A stretch of 64,000 nucleotides of DNA. Origin: JBBRHQ01 sp963840235. Lineage in GTDB: Bacteria > Actinomycetota > Thermoleophilia > Solirubrobacterales > 70-9. The notes below the pieces were generated by a model. It made no database searches and had not been told where the DNA came from. It saw only the letters and a list, made by a program, of their open reading frames with translations. Made by a program: the position numbers and the translations under genes. Below, in pieces: positions 45,538 through 53,353 of the stretch (position 1 is its first letter; each line of letters begins with the position of its first letter). Location: the NCBI GenBank assembly GCA_963840235.1, contig CAWIYC010000001.1, forward strand, positions 248,001 through 312,000, read 5' to 3'.

Positions 45538-45746
45538 CATTTTCGGGGCAGAGTGGGGCAAACCTCTCGCGCGCAATTTTTGCGCAACCGCTCGCGCTCG
45601 GCTCAAGTTGAGGCGCTCGCGTGACGATTTGAATAGTTGCGTGCGAGGGGGCAATCGGGCCGCCTCGGCGCAGGGAACGAGTGCCGGCTTCCGAATCACT
45701 ACGCGAACTGGTGGCGCCGCCCGCGGGCGGTGTGGCCTGAGTGCGA

Positions 45747-47153
45747 ATGCCCGAGGACCGACCCACACCGCGCGTCAAGGCCCTGATGGCGGCCATCCTG
45801 GCGATGGCCGTCGCGGCCGCGGTCTGGGCGGCCCCGCAGGCGAACTGGGACATGGCGCTGTTCGGGATCCTGCTCGGGTTCTCTGTCTTCAGCGACCTGA
45901 CGGCGATCCCGACGACTTCCCGGGTGAAGATCTCGGGCAGCTTCCTGGCCCTGACCCTGGCGATGGTCTTCCTCGGCGGCACCCCGGCCGCGCTGATCGG
46001 CGCGATCACGATCCTCGCCGGCTGGCTGCGCTGGCGCGACGAGCCGCACGACCTGCTCAACAACCTCGCCACCTACACGACCTTCCCCCTGATCGGGGGC
46101 ATCGCATTCGAGCGGGTCACGACCCTGGGCAACGTGACGCCCGAGGACCCCGCCTTCTACCTGCTCGTGTTCGGAGTCTTCCTGCTGGCGCTGGCCATCA
46201 ACTTCGCAATGATCGCCAGCTACACCTGCTATCTGGAGCGAAGCTCTTTCGGGGCCAAGATCCGTACGGCGCTGATCCCGTTGCTTCCGTCGGAGTTGGC
46301 GGCGGCGATGATGGCCGTCGGGGTCGCCTTCATCTACGACCAGATCGGGATCGCCGGAGTGGCGCTGTTCGGCATCGTTCTCGTCACCTTCCAGTACCTG
46401 CTCGGCGCCCTGCTGCTCTCCCAGCAACGTGCCGAGGAGCTCGAGAAGCGCAGCAAGCAGCTCGCCAGCTTCCAGGTGGGAATGATGAGCGCGCTGCTGC
46501 GCACCCTCGACCTCCGAGACCAGATGACCGCGCGCCACAGCGCCGCCGTCGCCCGCTACTCGCGGGCGATCGCCCAGCGCGCCGGGTATGAGAGGCGCGA
46601 CGCGGAGCTCGTCCACATCGCCGCCCTGCTGCACGACATCGGCAAGTTCATCCTCCCCGACCGGATCCTCAAGGCCAACGTGCCGCTCACCGACGAGGAC
46701 TGGATGCTGATCCGCCGCCACCCCGCGCAGGGCGCGAAGGTGGTCTCCTCGGTGGACGGGTACGGCCCGATCGCAGAGATCATCCTCGCCCACCACGAGC
46801 GCATCGACGGCAAGGGTTACCCGCGCGGGATCAGCGGCGACGACATCCCCGAGCTGGCCCGGATCATCTCCGTCGCGGACACCTACGACGTGATGACGGC
46901 GCGCGACTCCTACCGCTCGCCCGTCTCCTCCTTCGAGGCGATCCAGGAGCTGCGCCGGGTCGCCGGCAAGCAGCTCGACGCCAGGTTCGTCGAGATCTTC
47001 ATCGAGCTGCTCGAGGGCAAGGACCTCTCCTTCCGCCATGGCGAGGACGCAGACTTCGAGAAGGAGCTGGCGCTCGAGGCCCGGATCGAGGAGACGGCGA
47101 CGCCGCGCCCGGGCGCGGCGGCCCACCTCGTCGGCAACGCCAGCAAGAGCTAG
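45747..47153 (+). CDS. HD-GYP domain protein with N-terminal membrane sensor region
   Basis: A 468-aa protein. Residues about 10-230 form seven or so membrane helices (LMAAILAMAVAAAVWAA, LTLAMVFLGGTPAALIGAIT, LLVFGVFLLALAINFAMIA), a MASE-like sensor region. Then a short coiled segment and the HD-GYP domain follow: HSAAVARYSRAIA, ALLHDIGKFILPD (His296-Asp297), RRHPAQGA, AHHERIDGKGYPRG (the GYP motif) and SVADTYDVMTA. It probably hydrolyses cyclic di-GMP at the membrane. ATG 45747 or GTG 45741. It is the only clear c-di-GMP gene here. Confidence 0.92.
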   Translation: MPEDRPTPRVKALMAAILAMAVAAAVWAAPQANWDMALFGILLGFSVFSDLTAIPTTSRVKISGSFLALTLAMVFLGGTPAALIGAITILAGWLRWRDEPHDLLNNLATYTTFPLIGGIAFERVTTLGNVTPEDPAFYLLVFGVFLLALAINFAMIASYTCYLERSSFGAKIRTALIPLLPSELAAAMMAVGVAFIYDQIGIAGVALFGIVLVTFQYLLGALLLSQQRAEELEKRSKQLASFQVGMMSALLRTLDLRDQMTARHSAAVARYSRAIAQRAGYERRDAELVHIAALLHDIGKFILPDRILKANVPLTDEDWMLIRRHPAQGAKVVSSVDGYGPIAEIILAHHERIDGKGYPRGISGDDIPELARIISVADTYDVMTARDSYRSPVSSFEAIQELRRVAGKQLDARFVEIFIELLEGKDLSFRHGEDADFEKELALEARIEETATPRPGAAAHLVGNASKS

Positions 47154-47194
47154 CCCGGGCCGTTGGTGCGGGCGGCGCCGGCCCCGCCGCGGGC

Positions 47195-48037
47195 CTACTT
47201 CGGCTGGGGGAACTGGGTGCCGATGAAGCGGTCCCACATGCGGTCGCTCATCAACCCGCGCTGGGCCATCGCCATGCCGGCAGACGGAGTCACCCTGTAG
47301 CGCGTCTTGGGCCGGGCCGAGGTGATCGCCTTCTCTATCTTGCGCGCGACGGTGTCTGGGCCTCCCCCCAGCCTCGCCAGGCCCCCCTCGTAGACCCCGG
47401 CCGTAGCCTTGCTGACGGCAGCGTTGAACTCGGCGTAGGGGCCGTCCTCGTTCTCCGCCATCGAGCCGACGGCGGCGTCGGCGAAGCCGGTCTTGATCAG
47501 GCCCGGCTCGATCACGACCACGTCGACGCCGAAGCCGCGCACCTCGAAGCGCATCGCGTCGGAGAGGGCCTCGACCGCGTGCTTGGTCGCGTGGTAGATG
47601 CCGCCGCCGGGGAAGGTCAGCTTTCCGCCCATCGAGCTGACGTTGACGATCCTCCCTTGCCCCCGGCGGCGCATCCCGGGCAGCGCCAGCTGGCACATCC
47701 GCAGGAGGCCGAAGACGTTGGTCTCGAACTGGCGGCGGACGCTCGACATCGGCACCGTCTCGACCGCCCCGGACTGGCTGTAGCCGGCGTTGTTGACGAG
47801 AGCGTGGACCGCCCCCTCGGCAGCCTCGACGGCCTCCACGCAGGCCTTCATCGAGGCCTCGTCGGTGACGTCGCAGGCGAGCGTCTCGCAGCCGGCCCCG
47901 GCCAGGTCGGCGATCGCCTCCGGCCTGCGGGCGGTGGCGTAGACGCGGTGGCCCTTGGCCGCCAGGTGGCGGGCAGTCTCGTGGCCGATGCCCGATGAAC
48001 AGCCGGTGATCAGGACCGCCTTCGTGTCGTCGGTCAT
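47195..48037 (-). CDS. Short-chain dehydrogenase/reductase
   Basis: A 280-aa classical SDR: ITGCSSGIGHETARHLAAKG (TGxxxGIG cofactor site), LVNNAGYSQSG (NNAG), IVNVSSMGGKL (catalytic Ser) and YHATKHAVEALSD (Tyr-x-x-x-Lys), then EPGLIKTGF. The RRP after the second strand (ATARRPEAI) favours NADP. The substrate is unknown. ATG 48037 follows GAGAGGAG. A TAGGCT -10-like box on this strand lies at 48069-48064. Confidence 0.92.
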   Translation of the reverse strand: MTDDTKAVLITGCSSGIGHETARHLAAKGHRVYATARRPEAIADLAGAGCETLACDVTDEASMKACVEAVEAAEGAVHALVNNAGYSQSGAVETVPMSSVRRQFETNVFGLLRMCQLALPGMRRRGQGRIVNVSSMGGKLTFPGGGIYHATKHAVEALSDAMRFEVRGFGVDVVVIEPGLIKTGFADAAVGSMAENEDGPYAEFNAAVSKATAGVYEGGLARLGGGPDTVARKIEKAITSARPKTRYRVTPSAGMAMAQRGLMSDRMWDRFIGTQFPQPK

Positions 48038-48141
48038 CGCAGCTCCTCTCGTTGGTCGCTCCCAGCCTATTTCCACCCTCGCATCGGCCCGCCCGGCGCC
48101 CCCCAATCTCCTCAAGGGGGAGGCGGGGAGCGGCTGCCACC

Positions 48142-48147
48142 TATATT
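48142..48147 (+). promoter_or_regulatory. Candidate -10 box before the YidH-like gene
   Basis: TATATT, the best -10 hexamer in the window, ends eight bases before ATG 48156 (two before an in-frame GTG). Transcription would begin at about the ATG, favouring that start and a leaderless message. Confidence 0.45.
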
Positions 48148-48155
48148 GAGTGCCG

Positions 48156-48536
48156 ATGGAGGACCCGGCAGATCCGCGGCCCGGCCAGAGCGCGCTGGTC
48201 GAAGACGCGACCCGCAGAACCCACCTCGCCAACGAGCGCACCCAGCTCGCCTGGTGGCGCACCGGGCTGACGGCGCTGGCGGTGGCGCTGGCGATCGGCC
48301 GCGTCGTGCCGGAGCTGGGAGGAAGCCCGACCCGCTGGCCCTACACCGCGGTCGGCGCCGGCTTCGCCATCTACGGGGTCGGGCTGATCCTCTACGGGAA
48401 CGCCCGCTCCCGCGAGGTGATGCGGGCGCTCCGCACGGGCCGCTACTCCGAAGTGTCGGAGAGGGCGATCGGCGCGCTGACCGCCGCCGGGATCGTGCTC
48501 GGGCTCGCCACCCTGGCCCTGATCGTGTTCGACTGA
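48156..48536 (+). CDS. YidH/DUF202 family membrane protein
   Basis: A 126-aa protein with the DUF202 signature THLANERTQLAWWRTGLTALAVALAIGR near the N-terminus (here residues about 23-50) and three membrane helices. The family is common in bacteria; its function is unknown. ATG 48156 is chosen over GTG 48150 because of the TATATT box. It is divergent from the SDR gene and 43 nt upstream of the alcohol dehydrogenase gene. Confidence 0.85.
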   Translation: MEDPADPRPGQSALVEDATRRTHLANERTQLAWWRTGLTALAVALAIGRVVPELGGSPTRWPYTAVGAGFAIYGVGLILYGNARSREVMRALRTGRYSEVSERAIGALTAAGIVLGLATLALIVFD

Positions 48537-48565
48537 CGCGGCCGCGCCGGGGAGGCCGCGCTCGC

Positions 48566-48571
48566 TAGGCT
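48566..48571 (+). promoter_or_regulatory. Candidate -10 box for the zinc alcohol dehydrogenase gene
   Basis: TAGGCT ends eight bases before ATG 48580 with no ribosome site. One of the recurring start-proximal boxes. Confidence 0.35.
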
Positions 48572-48579
48572 CGCCGGCG

Positions 48580-49614
48580 ATGCGCGCCGTCACCTTCCAG
48601 TCTCCCGGCGAGGTCCGGGTCGTCGAGAAGCCTGAGCCCGAGATCGGCTCGCCCGACGAGGCGATCGTCCGGGTCGAGGCGACCGGCGTATGCGGCTCGG
48701 ACCTCCACATCTTTCACGGCAGGATCCCGATCGAGGCCGGCTTCACGATCGGCCACGAGTACGTCGGCACGGTGCTTGCCACCGGCGACGACGTCAGCAG
48801 CGTGAGCGTCGGCGACAGGGTCCTGGGGACGTTCCTGACCGCCTGCGGAAAGTGCTTCTTCTGCCGTCTGGGGGCGTTCCACAAGTGCGACAGCGGGCGC
48901 GTCTTCGGCCACGGCGCCACCCTCGGCTCGCTCCAGGGGGCGCAGGCCGAGCAGCTGCTCGTCCCGGCCGCCGAGATGACCCTGCGGCGTGTGCCGGCGG
49001 GAATGTCCGATGACGTAGCCCTGTTTGCCGGTGACGTCATGGGCACCGGTTATCACGCGATCGTGCAGGCCGACGTCGAGCCGGGCCAGAGCGTCGCCGT
49101 CCTCGGCCTCGGGCCGGTCGGCCTCTGCGCGGTGCAGGCGGCGCTGGCGGCCGGTGCCGCCGACGTGGTCGCGGTCGACACCGTCCCCGAGAGGCTGCGG
49201 ATGGCCGAGACCTTCGGCGCCACCGCGGTCCACCTGACCGACGGGGACCCCCGCGCCGCGGCCAAGGAGGTCTCGGAGGGACGGGGAGTCGATGCCGCGA
49301 TCGAGGCCGTCGGGCACCCAGACGCGCTCGAGCTCTCCTGCCGCATCGTGCGAAAGGCGGGAACCGTCTCCGTCATCGGGGTCTACTCCGAGCGGATCGA
49401 GGTCCACATGGGGCTGATCTGGATCAAGTCCCTGACACTGCGCAGCGGCCAGGCCAACGTGATCGCCCACCTCGACCCGGTGCTGGAGGCGCTCTCCTCC
49501 GGCAAGCTCGACCCCGGCCCTCTGGTCACCCACCACATGAGCCTCGAAGAGGCACCGCAGGCATACGACATCTACGACCGCCACGAGGCCCTGAAGATCG
49601 TCCTCCGCCCCTAG
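48580..49614 (+). CDS. Zinc-dependent alcohol dehydrogenase (MDR family)
   Basis: A 344-aa medium-chain dehydrogenase. Catalytic zinc ligands are in VCGSDLHIFHG and GHEYVGTV; structural zinc cysteines are in CGKCFFCRLGAFHKC (C-x2-C-x2-C-x7-C). The NAD site is VAVLGLGPVGLCAVQAAL. DVMGTGYHA is the typical pre-Rossmann turn. It resembles sorbitol/threonine or glutathione-independent formaldehyde dehydrogenase-like members; substrate unresolved. Confidence 0.92.
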   Translation: MRAVTFQSPGEVRVVEKPEPEIGSPDEAIVRVEATGVCGSDLHIFHGRIPIEAGFTIGHEYVGTVLATGDDVSSVSVGDRVLGTFLTACGKCFFCRLGAFHKCDSGRVFGHGATLGSLQGAQAEQLLVPAAEMTLRRVPAGMSDDVALFAGDVMGTGYHAIVQADVEPGQSVAVLGLGPVGLCAVQAALAAGAADVVAVDTVPERLRMAETFGATAVHLTDGDPRAAAKEVSEGRGVDAAIEAVGHPDALELSCRIVRKAGTVSVIGVYSERIEVHMGLIWIKSLTLRSGQANVIAHLDPVLEALSSGKLDPGPLVTHHMSLEEAPQAYDIYDRHEALKIVLRP

Positions 49615-49642
49615 CACTCTGCTGAACCGGCTGGGGCGGTCG

Positions 49643-49675
49643 GCCCTCCAGGGCGCCGGCTGGCCCTGCCAGGGC
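49643..49675. terminator. Two tandem GCCCT/AGGGC hairpins after the alcohol dehydrogenase gene
   Basis: GCCCT-CC-AGGGC (49643-49654) and GCCCT-GCC-AGGGC (49663-49675) lie 20 bp apart, about 30 nt after the stop. Short, very GC-rich stems without a T-tract; possible transcript end. Confidence 0.3.
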
Positions 49676-49783
49676 GGCCCGCCGGCCCGCCGAACTCAAC
49701 CTTCCGTGTGCGATGGCCACGAAATATGAAGTTCGACCCGATTTGCCCTGGCGCCGGAGCGCCGGACGGGGGAGGATGGGGCC

Positions 49784-50305
49784 ATGGACTCGTTGCGCGG
49801 AAAGCTCCTGATCGCCGCCCCGAGCCTGTTCGACTTCTTCCGCCGCACCGTGATCCTGATGGTCGAGCACGGCGAGGAGGGCGCCTTCGGTGTGGTGCTG
49901 AACCGCCTCTCGGAGACCACCGTCGCCGAGGCCGTGCCGCCCCTGACCGATCTGGTCGACGCCGAGGAGCTGGTGCGGATCGGCGGGCCAGTGGGCCCGG
50001 AGTCGGTCGTCGTCCTCGGCGAGTTCGAGGATCCCGACGACTCTCCCAAGCCCGTGGTCGGCGATCTCGGTGTGGTCGATCCCAGCGACGGGGCCGCCCT
50101 ACGCCGCGTCCGCGTCTACGCCGGGCACTCCGGCTGGAGCCCCGGGCAACTCGAGAGCGAGCTCGAGCGCGAGGCCTGGCTGGTCGAGCCGGCGCTGTCC
50201 GATGACCCGTTCCTCGATGACGATCTCTGGCAGGTGGTGCTGAAGCGCCGGGGTGGCGAGTACGCGCTGCTGGCGCGGATGCCAGAGGATCCCTCGCTCA
50301 ACTGA
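49784..50305 (+). CDS. AlgH/YqgE family protein (UPF0301)
   Basis: A 173-aa soluble protein with the family pattern: LRGKLLIAAPSLFDFFRRTVILMVEH, GAFGVVLNRLSETTVAEAVP, IGGPVGPESVVVLGE and RVYAGHSGWSPGQLESELEREAW. The last block is the AlgH signature. The function is not established. GGGGGAGGATGGGGCC just before ATG 49784 includes a ribosome site. Confidence 0.92.
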   Translation: MDSLRGKLLIAAPSLFDFFRRTVILMVEHGEEGAFGVVLNRLSETTVAEAVPPLTDLVDAEELVRIGGPVGPESVVVLGEFEDPDDSPKPVVGDLGVVDPSDGAALRRVRVYAGHSGWSPGQLESELEREAWLVEPALSDDPFLDDDLWQVVLKRRGGEYALLARMPEDPSLN

Positions 50306-50608
50306 CCCCGGAGCCGGCCCGCGGCAGCCACTCATCCGGCAGGCGGATCGGGATCTCGACGCCGAAGCGGCCGCCGAAGCGGTCCGCGTCCTCAGCGACC
50401 GGGCGTCCCCCGATCAACGGCTGCAGCTGGCGTCGGCACCCGAGACACGGGCGAAGTAGATCGCCGCCGGCAGGGAGATCCTGCCGGTGAGCTTCGGCAA
50501 CGGCCGGCCGGACTCCGCGGCCAAGTGCGAGCGCAGTCCGCCGTCCCGCGTCACGTGCCCGCAGAGACCGCAGCGATGGCGGCGAAGCTCTCGTAGGCTC
50601 CTGGAGGT
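50306..50608 (-). other. 303-bp gap holding a possible broken zinc-ribbon gene
   Basis: On the minus strand two partial frames have coding-like third-position GC. The first reads HRCGLCGHVTRDGGLRSHLA and ITRI-like LTGRISLPAAIYFAR from about 50570 to 50445. The second reads CLGCRRQLQPLIGGRPVAED and DADRFGGRFGVEIPIRLPDE to a stop at 50298. One base change near 50445-50455 would join them into a protein of about 90 residues with two Cys-x-x-Cys pairs. The start is unclear and would overlap pdxH, so this remains tentative. Confidence 0.35.
50594..50599 (+). promoter_or_regulatory. Candidate -10 box for pdxH
   Basis: TAGGCT ends nine bases before ATG 50609; a GGAGG lies between box and start, so either a leaderless message or a later start site is possible. 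Confidence 0.3.
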
Positions 50609-51259
50609 ATGAGTGAGCCGACCCGGCACCCACACCCGCTTCTACGACGCGACGACCTCGCCGCCGATCCCGTCGAGCAGTTCGGCCGCTGGTTCGAGTT
50701 GGCCGAGAGCGAGGTGCCGTTGGCGGAAGCGATGACCCTTGCCACCGTCGGCCCCGAAGGAGCCCCCGACGCCCGCATGGTCCTGCTCAAGGGGCACGGG
50801 CCCGACGGCTTCCGCTTCTTCACCAACTTCGAGAGCGCCAAGGGCCTTCAGATCGAGGCCGACCCGAGGGCGGCCCTGGTCGTCTACTGGCGCGAGCAGG
50901 ACCGCCAGGTTCGGGTCCGGGGCACGCTCGAGCGCCTCCCGCCCGAGGACTCCGATGCCTACTTCGCCGCCAGGGATCGCGCCAGCCGCATCGGCGCCTG
51001 GGCCTCGCCCCAGAGCCGGCCGCTGGCCGGACGGGACGCGCTCGAGAAGCGCCTGGCCGAGGCCGAGGAGCGCTGGCGCGGAGAGGCGGAGGTTCCGCGC
51101 CCCGGGCACTGGGGGGGCTTCCTCCTGCGCCACCGCTCGGTCGAGTTCTGGCAGGGCCAGCAGGCCCGGCTTCACGATCGCTTCCTCTACACCCGCGAGG
51201 GCGGGGAGGGCACCCGCGAGGGCGGGGAGGGCTGGAAGATCGAGCGTCTCGCCCCCTGA
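50609..51259 (+). CDS. pdxH: Pyridoxamine 5'-phosphate oxidase
   Basis: A 216-aa flavoenzyme oxidising pyridoxamine/pyridoxine phosphate to pyridoxal phosphate. It has AMTLATVGPEGAPDARMVLLKG (FMN site), FFTNFESAKGLQI, RQVRVRGTLERL, WASPQSRPLAGRDAL, PRPGHWGGFLLRHRSVEFWQG and the C-terminal RLAP, all PdxH features. Near the C-terminus a perfect 21-bp duplication adds seven residues (TREGGEG twice). ATG 50609 follows GGAGG. Confidence 0.94.
   Translation: MSEPTRHPHPLLRRDDLAADPVEQFGRWFELAESEVPLAEAMTLATVGPEGAPDARMVLLKGHGPDGFRFFTNFESAKGLQIEADPRAALVVYWREQDRQVRVRGTLERLPPEDSDAYFAARDRASRIGAWASPQSRPLAGRDALEKRLAEAEERWRGEAEVPRPGHWGGFLLRHRSVEFWQGQQARLHDRFLYTREGGEGTREGGEGWKIERLAP
51191..51232 (+). repeat. 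Perfect 21-bp tandem duplication inside pdxH
   Basis: Bases 51191-51211 are repeated exactly at 51212-51232. The frame is kept, giving two copies of a Thr-Arg-Glu-Gly-Gly-Glu-Gly heptapeptide just before the conserved C-terminal W-x-I-E-R-L-A-P end. Confidence 0.85.
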
Positions 51260-51318
51260 CCCGGCCCCCTCGATCAACGACCCTTCGAACTGAAGCCATT
51301 CTTGCCCGAGGGGTGGGG

Positions 51319-52161
51319 ATGGATGGCGACAGTTCGGCTTCGGACGGGCGCTTTGACATCCTGCGGGAAATCGCGGCCCCGCACACCCACACCAGCGACA
51401 GCCTCACCTACGTCGGCCACTCGACCGTGCTGCTCGAGCTCGGCGGCGCCAGGGTCCTGACCGACCCGATGCTGCGCTCCCGTGCCGGGTTCCTCCGCCG
51501 CCACCCGGTCGGCGTCGCGAAGGAGTCCTACGCCGCCCTCGAGCTGGTGCTGATCTCCCACCTTCACCGCGACCACCTCGACCTGCCGTCGCTGCGGGCG
51601 ATTCCGGCGGGGCCGACGATCGTCGTGCCGCGGGGCGGAGGAGGGGTGGTCTCCGGGTCCGGCCACGACCGAGTGATCGAGATCGGGGTCGGTGAGACGA
51701 TCGCCGCCTCCCGCCTCGAGGTGACTGCGGTCCCGGCCGAGCACGACAACCGCCGCGGCCCGCTGGGGGCGACGGCAGATCCGATCGGCTTCGTCGTCTC
51801 CGACGGATCCGGCCGGCGCGTCTATTTCGCCGGCGACACCGATCTCTTCGAGGAGATGTCGGCGATCGGCCCGCTCGACCTGGCGCTTCTTCCCGTGTGG
51901 GGATGGGGCCACAAGCTCGGTGCCGGGCACCTCGATCCCGAGAGGGCGGCCCGGGCCCTGGCGCTGTTGCGCCCCCGCCTCGCGGTGCCGATCCACTGGG
52001 GCACCTATCACCCTGCCGGAATGAGGAGGAGCCTCGGCCGGCGTCTCACCGACCCCCCGCACGAGTTCGCCCGGATCGCGGCCGAGCTCTCGCCGGAGGT
52101 CAGGGTCGAGGTGCTCGAGCCGGGGGCCGGGCTGAAGCTCGGGCGGGTGGGTCGCTCGTGA
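51319..52161 (+). CDS. Metallo-beta-lactamase-fold hydrolase (UlaG/NAPE-PLD-like)
   Basis: A 280-aa protein with the MBL metal motif ISHLHRDHLDLPSL (H-x-H-x-D-H), an early THTSDSLTYVGHSTVLLEL strand, FAGDTDLFEEM (metal Asp) and PIHWGTYHPAG (last His). The layout matches the L-ascorbate-6-phosphate lactonase/NAPE-PLD branch. The substrate is unknown. ATG 51319 is preferred; GTG 51313 is in frame. GAGGGGTGGGG precedes it. Confidence 0.88.
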   Translation: MDGDSSASDGRFDILREIAAPHTHTSDSLTYVGHSTVLLELGGARVLTDPMLRSRAGFLRRHPVGVAKESYAALELVLISHLHRDHLDLPSLRAIPAGPTIVVPRGGGGVVSGSGHDRVIEIGVGETIAASRLEVTAVPAEHDNRRGPLGATADPIGFVVSDGSGRRVYFAGDTDLFEEMSAIGPLDLALLPVWGWGHKLGAGHLDPERAARALALLRPRLAVPIHWGTYHPAGMRRSLGRRLTDPPHEFARIAAELSPEVRVEVLEPGAGLKLGRVGRS

Positions 52162-52243
52162 GCACCTCCTTCGGCCCGCGGCCCGCACGCCTCCTCTGGA
52201 CCTCGCGCCGTGCTCTGGGCGTCCGGGGATATCGTGAGCCGCA

Positions 52244-53353
52244 ATGAAGATTCTCTACGGCGTCAACGGCGAAGGGATGGGGCATGCAACCCGCTCGCAG
52301 GTCGTGATCGACTCCCTGCTCGAGCGCCACCAAGTCAGGGTCCTCGCCTCCGGCGCCGCCTTCCGCCACCTCAGCGAGCGCCTTCCCGCTGTCGAGCAGG
52401 TGTTCGGCCCCACCTTCGCCCTGGAGGAGGGGCAGATCCAGCGCTGGCGGACGGTCGTGCAGAACGTCCGCAGCGCCCGCGAGGAGTTGCCGGATGCGGT
52501 CCGGCTCTGGGCCGACGAGGTCGAGGAGTGGGGGCCGGATGTCGTCATCACCGACTTCGAGCCGGTCTCCGCCGGGTTCGCCCGCTGGACCAGGACGCCG
52601 CTGATCGCGGTGGACAACATCAACGCGATCGATCGCTGCCGCCATGGCCGCCGCATCATCGGCGGCGATCGCGAGGACTACCTGATCGCGAAGGCGGTGG
52701 TAAGGGGGATGGTCCCCGGCGCCGCCGACTACGTCGTCACGACCTTCTTCCAGCCGCCCCTGGCGCGCAAGCGCACAACCTTGGTGCCGCCGATCCTCCG
52801 CCCCGAGATCGCCGCCGCCCGCAGCGAGGAGGGCGAGCACCTGTTGGTCTACTCAAGCGGCGAGGAGAGGCTGCTCGAGGCGTTGCGGGCGAGCGGCGAG
52901 CGCTGTCTCGTCTACGGCATGCGGGGGGGCCCGGAGGAGGTCAGGGTCGAGGACAACCTCGAGTTCCGGCCGCCCTCGAACGAGGGCTTCGTCGAGGCAC
53001 TGCGGACCAGCCGCGGGGTCGTCGCCGGCGGTGGGTTCTCACTGTTGAGCGAGGCCGTCTATCTGGGCAAGCCGGTGCTCTCCGTTCCGCTCGGGGGCCA
53101 GTTCGAGCAACTGATGAACGCCCGCTACCTGGAGGCGCGCCACTACGGGCTCTGCGCCGAGGAGATGGACGCCCGGGCCCTGGAGCGCTTCCTCGGCGGG
53201 CTGCCGAAGTTCCAGGAGGCCCTGCGCACGTACCGCCAGGACGGCAACGTGGTCGCCCTGGAGACCATCGAGCAGCGGGCCCGGGCCGCGGCCGAGGCGG
53301 CGCCCCCCCGGAGCCGCCGGCGCCGGCGGCGGGCCCGTGGGGGCGCCGCGTGA
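52244..53353 (+). CDS. MJ1255-type glycosyltransferase (GT-B, GT28/GT1-like)
   Basis: A 369-aa protein starting MKILYGVNGEGMGHATRSQV, the signature of the MJ1255/VC2487 family. Further blocks are VVITDFEPVSAGFARW, DNINAIDRC, LLVYSSGEERLLEAL, VVAGGGFSLLSEAVYLGKPV and PLGGQFEQLMNARYLE. The donor-binding G-G-x-x-x-x-x-E-A pattern fits GT28-like transferases. The C-terminus is a basic tail (SRRRRRRARGG). It overlaps the deacetylase start (GTGA), so the two probably act on one cell-envelope glycan. Confidence 0.88.
   Translation: MKILYGVNGEGMGHATRSQVVIDSLLERHQVRVLASGAAFRHLSERLPAVEQVFGPTFALEEGQIQRWRTVVQNVRSAREELPDAVRLWADEVEEWGPDVVITDFEPVSAGFARWTRTPLIAVDNINAIDRCRHGRRIIGGDREDYLIAKAVVRGMVPGAADYVVTTFFQPPLARKRTTLVPPILRPEIAAARSEEGEHLLVYSSGEERLLEALRASGERCLVYGMRGGPEEVRVEDNLEFRPPSNEGFVEALRTSRGVVAGGGFSLLSEAVYLGKPVLSVPLGGQFEQLMNARYLEARHYGLCAEEMDARALERFLGGLPKFQEALRTYRQDGNVVALETIEQRARAAAEAAPPRSRRRRRRARGGAA

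Larger units (their letters stand above)
45345..45540 (+). ncRNA. Candidate small or leader RNA ending at an intrinsic terminator
   Basis: A possible promoter TTGCAC (45345-45350) with TGCTAA or TAAAAA 17-20 nt later precedes a non-coding stretch that ends in a classic hairpin: GGGCGTCC (45509-45516), loop TGCGCG, GGGCGCCC (45523-45530), then a T-rich tail TTTGCTCATTTTT. No gene lies upstream on this strand, so the terminator must end either a short independent RNA of about 140-165 nt or an attenuated leader of the HD-GYP gene. I recognise no known RNA family in it. Confidence 0.4.
45312..45740. other. 430-bp non-coding island with repeats, palindrome and hairpins
   Basis: This stretch is clearly richer in A/T than its surroundings (for example 45361-45400) and has no frame with coding character. 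It contains three 20-bp-spaced repeats (45326, 45346, 45366), a 22-bp interrupted palindrome (45476-45497), a terminator-like hairpin (45509-45537) and a small GCGCAA hairpin (45571-45585). It separates the divergent MFS (-) and HD-GYP (+) genes. Confidence 0.6.

Noticed and set aside
45312..45746. Cyclic di-GMP riboswitch upstream of the HD-GYP gene
   Set aside because: I looked for the GEMM core words and receptor arrangement; only fragments such as GGGCAAACC-like bases occur and they do not assemble into the fold.
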